A DNA stretch of 64,000 bases from Massilia sp. R2A-15 (GTDB lineage: Bacteria; Pseudomonadota; Gammaproteobacteria; Burkholderiales; Burkholderiaceae_D). Below, piece after piece: positions 49,546 to 58,998 of the stretch. Under the pieces are notes generated by a model, which made no database searches, was not told the origin of the DNA, and was given only the letters and a program-made list of their open reading frames with translations. The position numbers and the translations under genes were made by a program. The stretch's first letter is position 1; every line of letters begins with the position of its first letter. The DNA is taken from NCBI RefSeq assembly GCF_030704305.1, contig NZ_CP131935.1, positions 2,232,001 to 2,296,000 on the forward strand, written 5' to 3'.

Positions 49546-51453
49546 TCAAGCTTTGGACGCGATCTCTTGCTTGAGTCGCTCCACGAGGGCATCGACGGAC
49601 ATTACGCCCAAGTCGACATTGCCACGTGCTCGCACGGCCACAGTGTTGGCATCCCGCTCTTTGTCGCCGATCACAAGGATATAAGGCAGCTTTTGGACGG
49701 AATGTTCGCGTATTTTATAGGTTATCTTCTCGTTCCGCAAATCAGCGTGAACGCGGAATCCGGCTTTTCGTAACAGATCTGCAACGCTCTGCGTGAATTC
49801 CGCTTGCGCATCCGAGATGTTCAATACCGCGATCTGGACCGGCGCCAGCCACAGCGGCAAGGCGCCGGCGTGGTGCTCGATCAGCATGCCGATGAAGCGC
49901 TCCATCGAGCCGACGATGGCCCGGTGCAGCATCACCGGCACCTTGCGCGAGTTGTCGATGGCGACATATTCGGCGCCCAGGCGGCCCGGCATCGAGAAGT
50001 CGACCTGCATGGTGCCGACCTGCCACGGACGGCCGAGGCTGTCCTTCAGGTGGTACTCGATCTTCGGACCGTAGAATGCGCCCTCGCCCGGCAGCTCGGT
50101 CCACTTGACGCCGCACGAACGCAGCGCCGCGCGCAGCGCCTCTTCGGCCTCGTCCCACACCTGGTCGGAGCCGATGCGGTTGTCCGGACGCAGAGCAATC
50201 TTCACGTCGATATTTTCGAAGCCGAAGTCCTTGTAGACTTCCATCGCCTGCGCGTGGAAGGCCACCACTTCCGGCGCAATCTGCTCTTCGGTGCAGAAGA
50301 TATGGCCGTCGTCCTGGGTAAAGCCGCGCACGCGCATGATGCCGTGCAGCGCGCCGGACGGCTCGTTGCGGTGGCACTGGCCGAACTCGCCGTAGCGCAG
50401 CGGCAGGTCGCGGTAGCTCTTCATGCCGGCGTTGTAGATTTGCACATGGCCGGGGCAATTCATCGGCTTGAGCGCATACGAGCGGTTTTCCGACTCGGTC
50501 GAGAACATGTTGTCGCGATAGTTTTCCCAGTGGCCGGTCTTCTCCCACAGCGTGCGGTCGAGGATCTGGGGCGCCTTCACTTCCTGATAGCCGTTGACCT
50601 GGTACTTGTTGCGCATGTACTGCTCGACCTGCTGCCAGATCGTCCAGCCTTTCGGATGCCAGAACACCAGGCCCGGCGCCTCGTCCTGGAAATGGAACAG
50701 GTCGAGCTGCTTGCCCAGCTTGCGGTGGTCGCGCTTTTCCGCCTCTTCCAGATTGTGCAGGTAGAGTTCCTGGTCTTCCTTTTTCGCCCAGGCGGTGCCG
50801 TAGACGCGCTGCAGCATCTCGTTCTTCGAATCGCCACGCCAGTAGGCGCCGGCCAGCTTCATCAGCTTGAACACCTTCAGCTTGCCGGTCGATGGCACGT
50901 GCGGGCCGCGGCACAGGTCCGTGAAGCCGCCTTCAGCGTACAGCGAAACGTCTTCGCCGGCCGGGATCGACGCGATGATCTCGGCCTTGTAGGCTTCGCC
51001 GATCGACTTGAAGTAGTCGACCGCCTCATCGCGCGGCAGCACGCGGCGCGTGACCGGCTCGTCCTTCTTGGCCAGCTCGGTCATCTTCTTCTCGATGGCC
51101 GCCAGGTCGTCCGGCGTGAACGGGCGCTTGTACGAGAAGTCGTAGTAGAAGCCGTTTTCGATGACCGGGCCGATGGTGACCTGGGCGTCGGGGAACAGCG
51201 ACTTGACGGCGTAGGCCAGCAAGTGCGCGGTCGAGTGGCGGATCACGTCCAGACCTTCCGGGTCCTTGTCGGTGATGATGGCCAGGTCGGCGTTCTGCTC
51301 GATCAGGAAGGACGTATCGACGAGCTTGCCGTCGACCTTGCCGGCCAGCGCGGCCTTGGCAAGGCCGGCGCCGATGCTGGCGGCGACCTGGGCTACCGTG
51401 ACCGGGCCGTCGAATTCACGGGCGGAACCATCGGGAAGGCGGACTGAAACCAT
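49546..51453 (-). CDS. thrS: Threonine-tRNA ligase
   Basis: Charges tRNA-Thr, with an N-terminal editing domain. 635 residues from the ATG at 51453, which has GGAG six bases upstream and gives [14 protein letters not shown], aligning with the known N terminus; an ATG at 51465 lacks a site. Seen: TGS domain (about 1-60), editing motif [13 protein letters not shown], catalytic core with zinc-ligand Cys in [20 protein letters not shown] motif 2, and C-terminal anticodon domain. First gene of the thrS-infC-rpmI-rplT-pheS-pheT-ihfA cluster. Confidence 0.98.
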   Translation of the reverse strand: MVSVRLPDGSAREFDGPVTVAQVAASIGAGLAKAALAGKVDGKLVDTSFLIEQNADLAIITDKDPEGLDVIRHSTAHLLAYAVKSLFPDAQVTIGPVIENGFYYDFSYKRPFTPDDLAAIEKKMTELAKKDEPVTRRVLPRDEAVDYFKSIGEAYKAEIIASIPAGEDVSLYAEGGFTDLCRGPHVPSTGKLKVFKLMKLAGAYWRGDSKNEMLQRVYGTAWAKKEDQELYLHNLEEAEKRDHRKLGKQLDLFHFQDEAPGLVFWHPKGWTIWQQVEQYMRNKYQVNGYQEVKAPQILDRTLWEKTGHWENYRDNMFSTESENRSYALKPMNCPGHVQIYNAGMKSYRDLPLRYGEFGQCHRNEPSGALHGIMRVRGFTQDDGHIFCTEEQIAPEVVAFHAQAMEVYKDFGFENIDVKIALRPDNRIGSDQVWDEAEEALRAALRSCGVKWTELPGEGAFYGPKIEYHLKDSLGRPWQVGTMQVDFSMPGRLGAEYVAIDNSRKVPVMLHRAIVGSMERFIGMLIEHHAGALPLWLAPVQIAVLNISDAQAEFTQSVADLLRKAGFRVHADLRNEKITYKIREHSVQKLPYILVIGDKERDANTVAVRARGNVDLGVMSVDALVERLKQEIASKA

Positions 51454-51522
51454 GCTGTTCTCCATGTGGCGCCGGGCGCCGAAATACTGACAATTGTGAG
51501 GGTAACAAAAATGCAGACGAAA

Positions 51523-51551
51523 AAAAACGCGGCCTAGCCGCGTTTTTTCTT
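51523..51551. terminator. Bidirectional intrinsic terminator between tRNA-Val and thrS
   Basis: ACGCGGC-CTA-GCCGCGT stem (51527-51543) flanked by an A-tract on the left (51520-51526) and T6 on the right, so both strands carry a hairpin plus T-run. On the minus strand it ends the tRNA-Val transcript or attenuates entry into thrS. Confidence 0.85.
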
Positions 51552-51653
51552 TTCAAAGAGCGAAAGAATCCACCTCGACTAGCGTCGCTGGAACAACTCC
51601 GTCGTAGTTCGCGGTGTCATAACCATGGTGCCTTTCTCGCTCTTGCTAAATTC

Positions 51654-51730
51654 TGGTGGGCGGTGAGGAATTCGAATCCCCGACCCCTTGGATGTCGACC
51701 AAGTATTCTAACCAGCTGAACTAACCGCCC
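51654..51730 (-). tRNA. tRNA-Val (anticodon GAC), CCA encoded
   Basis: 77 nt folding as a full cloverleaf: acceptor GGGCGGT/ACCGCCC, discriminator A and encoded CCA; D stem GTTC/GAAT; anticodon stem CTTGG/CCAAG; T stem GGGGA/TCCTC with loop TTCGAAT. The seven-base anticodon loop is TCGACAT, giving GAC (Val). Position 33 is C rather than the almost universal U, which is odd. A strong promoter lies directly upstream. Confidence 0.9.
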
Positions 51731-51740
51731 GAAGACCAGC

Positions 51741-51769
51741 ATTATAGAGACGCCGATCGATTATGACAA
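51741..51769 (-). promoter_or_regulatory. Sigma70 promoter for tRNA-Val
   Basis: On the minus strand TTGTCA (51769-51764), a 17-nt spacer, then a perfect TATAAT (51746-51741), ending 10 bases before the tRNA 5' end. Confidence 0.85.
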
Positions 51770-51847
51770 GGGTTTTTTCCCGCCCGCCCCAACACCCGCC
51801 GTTTCAGCGGCGCGACGCGGCCCAGGATGGTCGCTTATCATCGTGCA

Positions 51848-52768
51848 ATGACTACCTCTCCTGACGTTCACGACACCCTCATCATTGGCGGCGGCCCCGG
51901 CGGGCTCACCGCGGCCATCTACCTGCGCCGCTTCACCCGCAAGGTCGCCGTCTTCGACAAAGGCAACAGCCGGCTCAGCCTGATCCCGGTCTCCCACAAC
52001 TATCCGGGCTTTCCCGAGGGCGTCGCCGGCGCCGAGCTGCTGGCCAACCTGCGCGAGCAGCTGGAGCGCTATGGCGGCGCCGTGACCGACGCCGAGATCC
52101 TGAGCCTGCGCATCGAGGACGGCACGTTTGTCGGCGAGTACGACGGCGGCGAGGTGCGCGCGCTGACCGTGCTGATCGCCACCGGCATCGTCGACGCCAG
52201 CCTGCCGATCGAGCGCTGGCGCGATGCGGTCGCCTCCGGCGCCGTGCGCCTGTGCCCCGTGTGCGACGGCTACGACGTGATCGACAAGCGCATCGCCGTC
52301 ATCTCGTCGGAGAAAAATCCGATCGGCCACGCCATGTTCATGCGCAGCTTCAGCGAAGACGTGACGCTGTTCGACCGCACCGAAGGCTCGATCCTGGACG
52401 CGGAAGAACGCCAGCGGCTCGAAGCGGCGGGGGTGCGCTACGTGCGCTCGGCGGTGCGCGAAGTGACGATGGGCGACGACATGAAACCAGTGCTCCACAC
52501 CGGCGACGGCAAGGCGCACGAGTTCGACGTGATGTACCCGATGCTCGGTGAAACCGCGCGCTCCGACCTGGCAGCGAAGCTGGGCGCGGAAACCGCCGAT
52601 TGCGGCGAACTGGTCGTCGACGACTTCCAGTGCACGACCGTGCCAGGCATGTATGCGGTCGGCGACGTGGTGCGCGGCCTGAACCAGATCAGCGTCGCGG
52701 CGGGCCAGGCGGCAGTGGCCGCGACCCGCATCCACAACACCCTGCCGTGGACGCTGCGGCAGAAGTAA
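51848..52768 (+). CDS. Thioredoxin-reductase-like FAD/NAD(P) oxidoreductase
   Basis: 306 residues from the ATG at 51848. Seen: N-terminal FAD-binding LIIGGGPGGLTAAIYLRRF, a CxxC redox pair in RLCPVCDGYDV, and the C-terminal FAD motif GMYAVGDVVRGLNQISVAAGQ. The NAD(P)-binding segment IAVISSEKNPIGHAMF lacks the canonical GxGxxG/A motif of TrxB. It is therefore more likely a specialised pyridine-nucleotide-disulphide reductase than the main thioredoxin reductase. Followed by an RNase H-like gene. Confidence 0.85.
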   Translation: MTTSPDVHDTLIIGGGPGGLTAAIYLRRFTRKVAVFDKGNSRLSLIPVSHNYPGFPEGVAGAELLANLREQLERYGGAVTDAEILSLRIEDGTFVGEYDGGEVRALTVLIATGIVDASLPIERWRDAVASGAVRLCPVCDGYDVIDKRIAVISSEKNPIGHAMFMRSFSEDVTLFDRTEGSILDAEERQRLEAAGVRYVRSAVREVTMGDDMKPVLHTGDGKAHEFDVMYPMLGETARSDLAAKLGAETADCGELVVDDFQCTTVPGMYAVGDVVRGLNQISVAAGQAAVAATRIHNTLPWTLRQK

Positions 52769-52809
52769 GCAGGTGCGTGCCCGGTCGGCGAATCGGTTAT
52801 CCTGCGCGG

Positions 52810-53472
52810 ATGCCCGATTTCGCCACCCTGTTGTCAGCCGCTTTCAAATCCGAACTAGTCGCCAGCCGCCGGCTCGCCCTGCAATCTGCCCGCACTCCCG
52901 AACAGGCGTTGCGCGAGACGATGCAGGCCAGCGCCGGCACGCAGTCGCTGGAACACCTGGTCGCGGCGCGCCTGGCGCTGAAGGCCGCCAGCGCCGAGCG
53001 CGCGGCGGCGCGCAGGCGCGAGCGCGCGAGCACCTTGGCGCGTCGCCAGGCGCGGCACGACGGAGCGCCCACCGCCTGGCGCGCGTGGTTCGACGGCTCC
53101 GCGCATCCCAACCCCGGCCACTGCGGCATTGGCGCGCTGCTTGAAGGTCCCGGCGGCGAAAAGATCGAGATCTCGCGCGCCGCCGGCTACGGCAACAGCA
53201 GCGAAGCGGAATACCGCGCGCTGATCGCCCTGCTCGAAGCGGCCGTGCACAGCGGCGCACACGGCCTGACGATCTACGGCGACAGCAAGGTGGTGATCGA
53301 CGACCTGAATGGCCCGGATGCGAAGGCCGCCGTATCGCTGCGCGCCTGCCGCCAGGCCGCGCTCGCGCTGATCGCCCAGCTTCGCGGCGTGGTATTGCGC
53401 TGGGTGCCGCGCCACAAGAACACGCAAGCCGACGTCCTGTCGCAAATGGCAAGGACGCAGCATGAATCCTGA
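52810..53472 (+). CDS. RNase H-like domain protein (RNase HI fold)
   Basis: 220 residues from the ATG at 52810. An N-terminal helical, Arg/Ala-rich region (about 1-90) precedes an RNase H domain. The four acidic catalytic positions are visible: WFDGSAHPNPG (Asp), SSEAEYRALI (Glu), IYGDSKVV (Asp) and KNTQADVLSQMA (Asp). Family members hydrolyse RNA in RNA-DNA hybrids. The N-terminal extension is not a typical hybrid-binding domain. The 3' end overlaps the HD gene by 11 nt. Confidence 0.83.
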   Translation: MPDFATLLSAAFKSELVASRRLALQSARTPEQALRETMQASAGTQSLEHLVAARLALKAASAERAAARRRERASTLARRQARHDGAPTAWRAWFDGSAHPNPGHCGIGALLEGPGGEKIEISRAAGYGNSSEAEYRALIALLEAAVHSGAHGLTIYGDSKVVIDDLNGPDAKAAVSLRACRQAALALIAQLRGVVLRWVPRHKNTQADVLSQMARTQHES

Positions 53473-54118
53473 ACTGAACGACTGGCGTCCAAGGCTGGTC
53501 GCCATCGCCTCCGCCAGCGCCGGCGACGACGGCGCGCACGATATCAATCACCTGCACCGGGTCTGGCGCAACGCGCAAGCGCTGCTCACGGATCATCCCG
53601 AGGCCGATGCGCTGGTGGTAATGGCCGCCTGCTACCTGCACGACCTGGTCAACCTGCCCAAGAATCATCCCGAACGCGCATCCGCGTCGCGCCAGTCGGC
53701 CGCGCTGGCCAGCCGCGAGCTTGCGGCGGTGGGCTTCCCGGCGGCGACGCTCGGCGCGGTGGTGCACGCGATCGAGGCCCACAGCTTTTCGGCCGCCATC
53801 GCCGCGCGGACCATCGAAGCGAAGATCGTGCAGGATGCCGACCGGCTCGATGGACTTGGTGCCGTCGGCCTGGCGCGCATGTTCTACATCGCCGGGCAGA
53901 TGGGCAGCGCGCTGGCGCATCCGGACGATCCGCTGGCGGTCGCGCGTGCGCCCGACGACCGGGCGTACGCGCTCGATCATATCGACGCCAAGCTGGCGAA
54001 GCTGCCGGCGATGATGCAGACGGCTGCCGGACACGCACTTGCGGAACAGCGACTGACGCGGTTGATCGAGTTTCGCGCGGAGTTCGCAGATGAATGGGGT
54101 CAGGTCCGCCGGACCTGA
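53462..54118 (+). CDS. HD-domain phosphohydrolase
   Basis: 218 residues. Metal-dependent phosphohydrolase signature: DINHLHRVWRNA (first His), CYLHDLVNLPKNHP (HD pair) and IVQDADRLDGLGAVG (final Asp). Substrate unknown; probably nucleotides. The last six or so codons and the stop fall inside a REP-like palindrome (54096-54122), so the C terminus EWGQVRRT is contributed by the repeat and may not be ancestral. Confidence 0.88.
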   Translation: MNPELNDWRPRLVAIASASAGDDGAHDINHLHRVWRNAQALLTDHPEADALVVMAACYLHDLVNLPKNHPERASASRQSAALASRELAAVGFPAATLGAVVHAIEAHSFSAAIAARTIEAKIVQDADRLDGLGAVGLARMFYIAGQMGSALAHPDDPLAVARAPDDRAYALDHIDAKLAKLPAMMQTAAGHALAEQRLTRLIEFRAEFADEWGQVRRT

Positions 54119-54122
54119 CCCC
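54096..54122. repeat. REP-like palindrome, copy 7, forming the 3' end of the HD gene
   Basis: GGGGTCAGGTCC, GCC, GGACCTGACCCC: a perfect 12-bp inverted repeat. The stop TGA of the HD-domain gene lies inside the right arm (54116-54118). Confidence 0.88.
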
Positions 54123-54181
54123 GAACTTGTCGCCGGCGGCCGTTGCACCGCAATGCAATTCCGGCCTCCGCCGAAGGTCTG

Positions 54182-54206
54182 GGATCAGGTGGGACGGATC
54201 TGATCC
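54182..54206. repeat. Degenerate REP-like element, copy 8
   Basis: GGATCAG and CTGATCC seven-base arms around an 11-base centre, following the layout of the main family with GGATC in place of GGGTC. It sits 60 nt downstream of copy 7 and ahead of the MFS gene. Confidence 0.5.
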
Positions 54207-54247
54207 TGATGCTAAGATACGGGCTCATCCGAATCAAGCTCTTCCCA

Positions 54248-55477
54248 ATGACCAGCAGCTCCGCGATCGCCAGGCCGTCGGCCGGCAACCTGAACTTCGT
54301 CCTCGTCTGCGTTTTCATCGACATGCTGGGCATCGGCTTGATCGTGCCCGTTCTCCCGCTCCTGGTCGGCGAGTTCGTCGCCGGCCGCGAGCAGCAGGCG
54401 CTGTGGTTCGGCGTGCTGTCCGCCACGTTCGGCCTGATGCAGTTCATCTTCATGCCGATGCTGGGCGCAATCAGCGACCGCATCGGCCGGCGCCCGGTGC
54501 TGATGGTGTCGATGGCGGGCATGTGCATCAACTTCCTCACCACCGCCTGGGCGCCGAACCTGGCCTGCCTGTTCATCGGCCGCGTCATCGGCGGCATGTC
54601 GTCGGCCAGCATGTCGGTCGCCTCGGCCTACGCATCGGACATCTCCACGGCGGAAAACCGCGCCAAAAGCTTCGGCAAGGTCGGCGCCGCGTTCGGCCTG
54701 GGATTCATCTGCGGCCCGATGCTGGGCGGCCTGCTCGGCAGTGTCGGCCTGCACCTGCCGTTCTACGTCGCCGCCGCGCTGTCGGCGGCCAACCTGTTGT
54801 ACGGTTACTTCGCCGTGCCCGAATCGCTGCCCCCCGAACACCGCGCGCCCTTCACTCTGGCGCGCGTCAATCCGTTCGGCGCCCTGGGCCGGCTGCTCAA
54901 GCGCACCGAGATCCGCGGCCTGGTCGTGGTCTACGCCTTGATGACCTTTGCGCAGATGACGCTGCAATCGACCTGGGTGCTGTACACCACCTTCCGCTTC
55001 GACTGGACGCCGCGCGAGAACGGCATCGCGCTGTTTTGCGTGGGCGTGACGGCCGCCGTGGTGCAGGCCGGCCTGCTGGGCGTGCTGATGCATCGCTTCG
55101 GCGAAGTGCGCCTGTCGCTGCTTGGCCTCCTGTCGGGCGCGATCACCTACATCCTTTATGGCCTGGCCACGCAGGGCTGGATGATGTACGTCTTCATCCT
55201 GTGCAACCTTCTGTCCTTCGCCGCGGGACCGGCCCTGCAATCGATCATCTCGAAAGCGACTGCCGCGGGCCAGCAGGGTGAGTTGATGGGATCGCTGCAG
55301 TCCATTTCCAGCTTCGGGGTCATCGTGATGCCGCTGGTCGGCACCGCGATCCTCGGGGCCGCCAGCCACCTGCCGCCGCACGACTGGCGCGTCGGGACGA
55401 CATTCTTCCTGTGCGCGGCGATGCAGGCAGTCGCCATCGTTGCCGCGCGCCGCTATTTCCGGACTCGCGCCCAGTGA
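54248..55477 (+). CDS. MFS transporter, TetA/multidrug type
   Basis: 409 residues from the ATG at 54248; about twelve hydrophobic segments. Seen: helix 1 with LVCVFIDMLGIGLIVPVLPLL, motif A GAISDRIGRRPVLMVSM between helices 2 and 3, and GFICGPMLGG in helix 5 (motif C region). The closest resemblance is to TetA(G)/Bcr-like drug:H+ antiporters; the substrate cannot be assigned. No TetR-type regulator is adjacent. The stop overlaps the GTG start of the EamA gene. Confidence 0.88.
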   Translation: MTSSSAIARPSAGNLNFVLVCVFIDMLGIGLIVPVLPLLVGEFVAGREQQALWFGVLSATFGLMQFIFMPMLGAISDRIGRRPVLMVSMAGMCINFLTTAWAPNLACLFIGRVIGGMSSASMSVASAYASDISTAENRAKSFGKVGAAFGLGFICGPMLGGLLGSVGLHLPFYVAAALSAANLLYGYFAVPESLPPEHRAPFTLARVNPFGALGRLLKRTEIRGLVVVYALMTFAQMTLQSTWVLYTTFRFDWTPRENGIALFCVGVTAAVVQAGLLGVLMHRFGEVRLSLLGLLSGAITYILYGLATQGWMMYVFILCNLLSFAAGPALQSIISKATAAGQQGELMGSLQSISSFGVIVMPLVGTAILGAASHLPPHDWRVGTTFFLCAAMQAVAIVAARRYFRTRAQ

Positions 55478-56316
55478 GTTCGCTGGTGGTCGGCGTGGTG
55501 CTGTTCGGCGCGCTGATGCATGCCAGCTGGAACGCGCTGGTCAAGTCGCGTCCCGACACCTTCCTTGTCACGATACTGGTGGCCGGCGGCGGCGGGCTGC
55601 TGTCGGCCATCGCCCTGCCCTTTCTTCCCGCGCCGGCGCCGCAAAGCTGGATCTGCATCGCCGCGTCCACCGCGGCGCAGCTGGCGTATTACGCGCTGCT
55701 GGTGGCGGCCTATCGCGACGGCGACATGAGCCACGCCTATCCGCTGATGCGCGGCAGCGCGCCCCTGCTGGTGGCGCTTGCCAGCGGACCGTTGATCGGC
55801 GAACGCCTCGGCATCACGCAGTGGCTGGCGATCGGCTGCATCTGCGGCGGCATCCTGGGACTGTTCATTTCCGCGCGTTCGCGCCACCCTGGCGCAAGAC
55901 GCACCACGGTCTTTGCGCTCCTCACCGCCTGCATGATCGCGTCCTACACGCTGATCGACGGCGCCGGCGTGCGCCGATCCGGTTCGCCGGTGGCCTACAC
56001 GATGTGGATTTTCATGCTGACCTCGATCGGCTTGTGGGCGTGGGCGGGCAAAAGCCGGCCCGGCCAGTTGCTCGCTTACGCGCGGATCAACGTCGGGGTA
56101 ATGCTGCTGGGCGGCGCCGCCAGCGTAGGAGCCTACGCAACGGCCTTGTGGGCGATGACGCAGGCGCCGGTGGCGGCAGTGGCGGCGCTGCGCGAAACGT
56201 CGATTCTGTTCGCCGCAGCGATCGCCGCGCTGGTGCTGCGCGAAAAAATCAGCCGGCAGCGTCTGGCCGCGATCGCGCTGGTGGCCAGCGGCGCCGTCGC
56301 GATGCGGCTGGCCTAG
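55474..56316 (+). CDS. EamA/DMT-family transporter
   Basis: 280 residues from the GTG at 55474, which overlaps the MFS stop (GTGA). About ten membrane helices in two EamA repeats (LMHASWNALVKS near the start; MRGSAPLLVALASGPLIGERLG and LRETSILFAAAIAALVLREK close each half). Drug/metabolite-type permeases export or import small organic molecules; substrate unknown. Coupled translation with the MFS gene suggests co-regulation. Confidence 0.88.
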   Translation: MSSLVVGVVLFGALMHASWNALVKSRPDTFLVTILVAGGGGLLSAIALPFLPAPAPQSWICIAASTAAQLAYYALLVAAYRDGDMSHAYPLMRGSAPLLVALASGPLIGERLGITQWLAIGCICGGILGLFISARSRHPGARRTTVFALLTACMIASYTLIDGAGVRRSGSPVAYTMWIFMLTSIGLWAWAGKSRPGQLLAYARINVGVMLLGGAASVGAYATALWAMTQAPVAAVAALRETSILFAAAIAALVLREKISRQRLAAIALVASGAVAMRLA

Positions 56317-56397
56317 CAGCGAAGCCGGCTGGAAAACTATGCCTTACAGCAGCGTCCCGTTATAATTGTCAATCGTCTAAGTTGAAAGGCTGACACC

Positions 56398-57246
56398 GTG
56401 TCCGACCGCATCAAGGTTTTGCCCCAGTACCTGCTGCCCAAACAAGCATTGACCACCCTCGCCGGCCGCGTCGCCGGCGCCAGGGGCGGCGTCTGGACGA
56501 CCAACCTGATTCGCTGGTTCGTCACCAGGTACGGCGTCAACATGGACGAAGCGGTCAATCCCGACATCGCCAGCTACACCAGCTTCAACGAATTCTTCAC
56601 CCGGCCGATCAAGCCGGAGGCGCGTCCTCTCGCGAACGCCGATTTCATCTGCCCGGTCGATGGCGCGATCAGCCAGTTCGGCGCCATCGACGACCACCAG
56701 ATCTTCCAGGCCAAGGGCCACAAGTTCACCACCACGGAACTGGTGGGCGGCGACGCCAGCCTGGCCGCGCACTTCCAGCACGGCGCCTTTGCCAACCTGT
56801 ACCTTAGCCCGAAGGACTACCACCGCCTGCACATGCCGTGCGACGGGCGCCTGACGCGCATGATCTACGTGCCTGGCGCGCTGTTCTCGGTGAACCCGAC
56901 CACGGCGCGCGGCATTCCCGGCCTGTTCGCCCGCAACGAGCGCGTGGTGTGCGTGTTCGAGTCGCCAGAACACGGCCCGTTCGTGATGACGCTGGTGGGC
57001 GCCACCATCGTCGGCAGCATGGAAACCGTGTGGCACGGCGTGGTCAACCCGACCCGCCCTGGCCGCATCGCCGAGTGGGACTACAAGGACAAGGACATCG
57101 TGCTGAAAAAGGGCGAGGAGATGGGCCGCTTCCTGCTTGGCTCCACCGTTGTCATGCTGTTCAAGCCGAACACCATCTCGTTCAATCCCGAGTGGGCGCC
57201 GGAACGATTCATCCGCCTCGGCGAGATGATGGGCAACCGGCCATAA
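56398..57246 (+). CDS. psd: Phosphatidylserine decarboxylase proenzyme
   Basis: Converts phosphatidylserine to phosphatidylethanolamine at the inner membrane. 282 residues from a GTG start. Seen: YTSFNEFFTRPIKPEARP, FICPVDGAISQFG, YLSPKDYHRLHMP and FSVNP, plus the self-cleavage motif LGST at residues 247-250, where Ser249 becomes the pyruvoyl group. Followed by a REPIN-like element. Confidence 0.97.
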   Translation: MSDRIKVLPQYLLPKQALTTLAGRVAGARGGVWTTNLIRWFVTRYGVNMDEAVNPDIASYTSFNEFFTRPIKPEARPLANADFICPVDGAISQFGAIDDHQIFQAKGHKFTTTELVGGDASLAAHFQHGAFANLYLSPKDYHRLHMPCDGRLTRMIYVPGALFSVNPTTARGIPGLFARNERVVCVFESPEHGPFVMTLVGATIVGSMETVWHGVVNPTRPGRIAEWDYKDKDIVLKKGEEMGRFLLGSTVVMLFKPNTISFNPEWAPERFIRLGEMMGNRP

Positions 57247-57249
57247 GAA

Positions 57250-57330
57250 TCGTCGTTCCAGCGAAGGCTGGAACCCATGCTGAAGATGAGCCGCCGCGGC
57301 ATGGGCTCCTGCCTCCGCAGGAGCGACAGA
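57250..57330. repeat. Second REPIN-like element (paired imperfect palindromes)
   Basis: The left half reads TCGTTCCAGCGAAGGCTGGAA then CCCATGC; the right half reads GCATGGG then CTCCTGCCTCCGCAGGAGCGACA. Each half is a small hairpin (TTCCAGC/GCTGGAA; CTCCTGC/GCAGGAG), and the two halves face each other through the shared CCATGC/GCATGG. It lies between the convergent stops of psd and the LysR gene. It differs in sequence from the GGGGTCAGGTCC family. Confidence 0.75.
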
Positions 57331-57331
57331 C

Positions 57332-58249
57332 TTAAGCAGACAACCGCTTCTTCGCATCTTCGCAGCACAGCACTTCCATCATGTCGAGGAAGGCCCGGGT
57401 CTTGGCCGGCATCAGGCGCCGTCCCGGGAACACCGCCCATCCCGTCACGCTCGGCAGATCCCACTCCGGCAGCACCCGCACAAGCTCCCCCTTTTGCAGG
57501 AACGGCGCCGCGAACAGGTCCGAGCTGGCCGCGATGCCGGCGCCGTTGCAAGCCATGCGCGCCAGCAGGTCGGGAGAATTGGCGGTCAGCTTCGCCGGCA
57601 GTTCGCGCTCCCACTGCGCCTTGCCGCGCGTGAGCACCCATGGCTGCGCGCCGCCGTTGCGGCTCAGGAGGCACAGCAGGTCGTGCTTGAGCAGGTCGTC
57701 GGGCGACTCCGGTAGCCCGCGCGTCGCGATGTACGATGGCGACGCGTACAGGCCCACCTTTTCCAGCGCCACCCGGCGTGCCGCCAGCGATGAATCGTCC
57801 GGCAGGTCGCCCATGCGGATCGCGATGTCGAAGTTCTCAGCGACCAGGTCGACCCGCCGTGGCGACAAATCCAGTTCCAGTGTGATGGCCGGGTAGCGCG
57901 CCATGAACTCGGTCATCACGCGCGTCAGCCCCAGGTTGGCGAAGTCGTTCGGCATCGACACGCGCAGCCGCCCGCTCGGCTCCTGCTGGCGGTGCTGCAC
58001 CAGCGCGCCGGCCGCCTCCACCTCCTCCACCACCTTGCGCGCGTGATCGAGCAGGCTCTCGCCGAATTCGGTCAGCATCAGCTTGCGCGTGGTTCGCTGC
58101 AGCAGCCGTTCGCCCAGTTTCGCCTCCAGCAGCGCGATGCGGCGCGACACGGTGGACTTGGGCAGGTCCACGCGCAGTGCGGCCTTGCTGAAGCTGCCGC
58201 TCTCGACAATACGGGCAAACAGCAGCAAATCGTTCGGTTCGACGTCCAT
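57332..58249 (-). CDS. LysR-family transcriptional regulator
   Basis: 305 residues. N-terminal winged HTH (LLLFARIVESGSFSKAALRVDLPKSTVSRRIALLEAKLGERLL) and the substrate-binding domain with SGRLRVSMPNDFANLGLTRVM. It is divergent from the azoreductase gene 115 nt away, the classical arrangement for a LysR regulator and its target; control of azoR in response to electrophiles is inferred. The shared gap has an AATAATGTTATC motif near 58268 that could be part of a binding site. Confidence 0.92.
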   Translation of the reverse strand: MDVEPNDLLLFARIVESGSFSKAALRVDLPKSTVSRRIALLEAKLGERLLQRTTRKLMLTEFGESLLDHARKVVEEVEAAGALVQHRQQEPSGRLRVSMPNDFANLGLTRVMTEFMARYPAITLELDLSPRRVDLVAENFDIAIRMGDLPDDSSLAARRVALEKVGLYASPSYIATRGLPESPDDLLKHDLLCLLSRNGGAQPWVLTRGKAQWERELPAKLTANSPDLLARMACNGAGIAASSDLFAAPFLQKGELVRVLPEWDLPSVTGWAVFPGRRLMPAKTRAFLDMMEVLCCEDAKKRLSA

Positions 58250-58364
58250 TTGATTGTCCCGCTGGCTGAATAATGTTATCCATTGTAGCGTCTTCCGGAT
58301 TGATTATGGGACTGTTAAAGTGATTCTCATCGCAGTTTCACAACCAGACACAAAGGAGCACCAC

Positions 58365-58964
58365 ATGAACATCCTGCAAATCAATTCCAGCGCCCGCAGC
58401 ACCGGTTCCGAGTCCACCCGCATGAACGACAAGATCGTCGCCGGCCTGCTGGCCGACAATCCGGGCGCGACCGTTGTGCGCCGCGACCTGGCCAGCGACC
58501 CGCATCCGAGCATCGACGAAGCCGCGCTGGGCGCCCTGTTCACGCCGGCCGACCAGCGCACGCCGGAGCAGGCAGCGCGCGTGGCGCTCGACGACGCCCT
58601 GATCGCCCAGGTGCAGGCCGCGGACGTGATCGTGATCGGCGCCCCGATGTACAACTTCGGCATCACCGCGCAGCTGAAAACCTGGTTCGACGCGATTGCC
58701 CGCGCCGGCGTGACCTTCCGCTACACCGCGACCGGCCCTGAAGGCCTGTTGAAGGACAAGAAGGTATTCGTGACCCTGTCGCGCGGCGGCATCCACCGCG
58801 GCGGCGCGAGCGACTCGCAAATGCCGCACGTGCAGACCTTCCTGGGCTTCCTCGGCCTGACCGACGTCACCTTCGTGTACTCGGAAGGCCACGGCATGGG
58901 TCCGGAAGCAGTCGCCAAGGCGCGGGCCCAGGCCGACGCCGACATCGAAGCAGCACTGGCTTAA
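58365..58964 (+). CDS. azoR: FMN-dependent NADH-azoreductase
   Basis: Flavodoxin-fold quinone/azo reductase. 199 residues from the ATG at 58365, with AAGGAG eight bases upstream. Seen: [20 protein letters not shown] (FMN phosphate loop), [38 protein letters not shown] and VTLSRGG, the family landmarks. It probably detoxifies quinones or electrophiles. Paired with the divergent LysR gene; pirin follows 34 nt later. Confidence 0.94.
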   Translation: MNILQINSSARSTGSESTRMNDKIVAGLLADNPGATVVRRDLASDPHPSIDEAALGALFTPADQRTPEQAARVALDDALIAQVQAADVIVIGAPMYNFGITAQLKTWFDAIARAGVTFRYTATGPEGLLKDKKVFVTLSRGGIHRGGASDSQMPHVQTFLGFLGLTDVTFVYSEGHGMGPEAVAKARAQADADIEAALA

Positions 58965-58998
58965 GCCGAACCGGCGCCGCCATATCAAGGAGAACATG

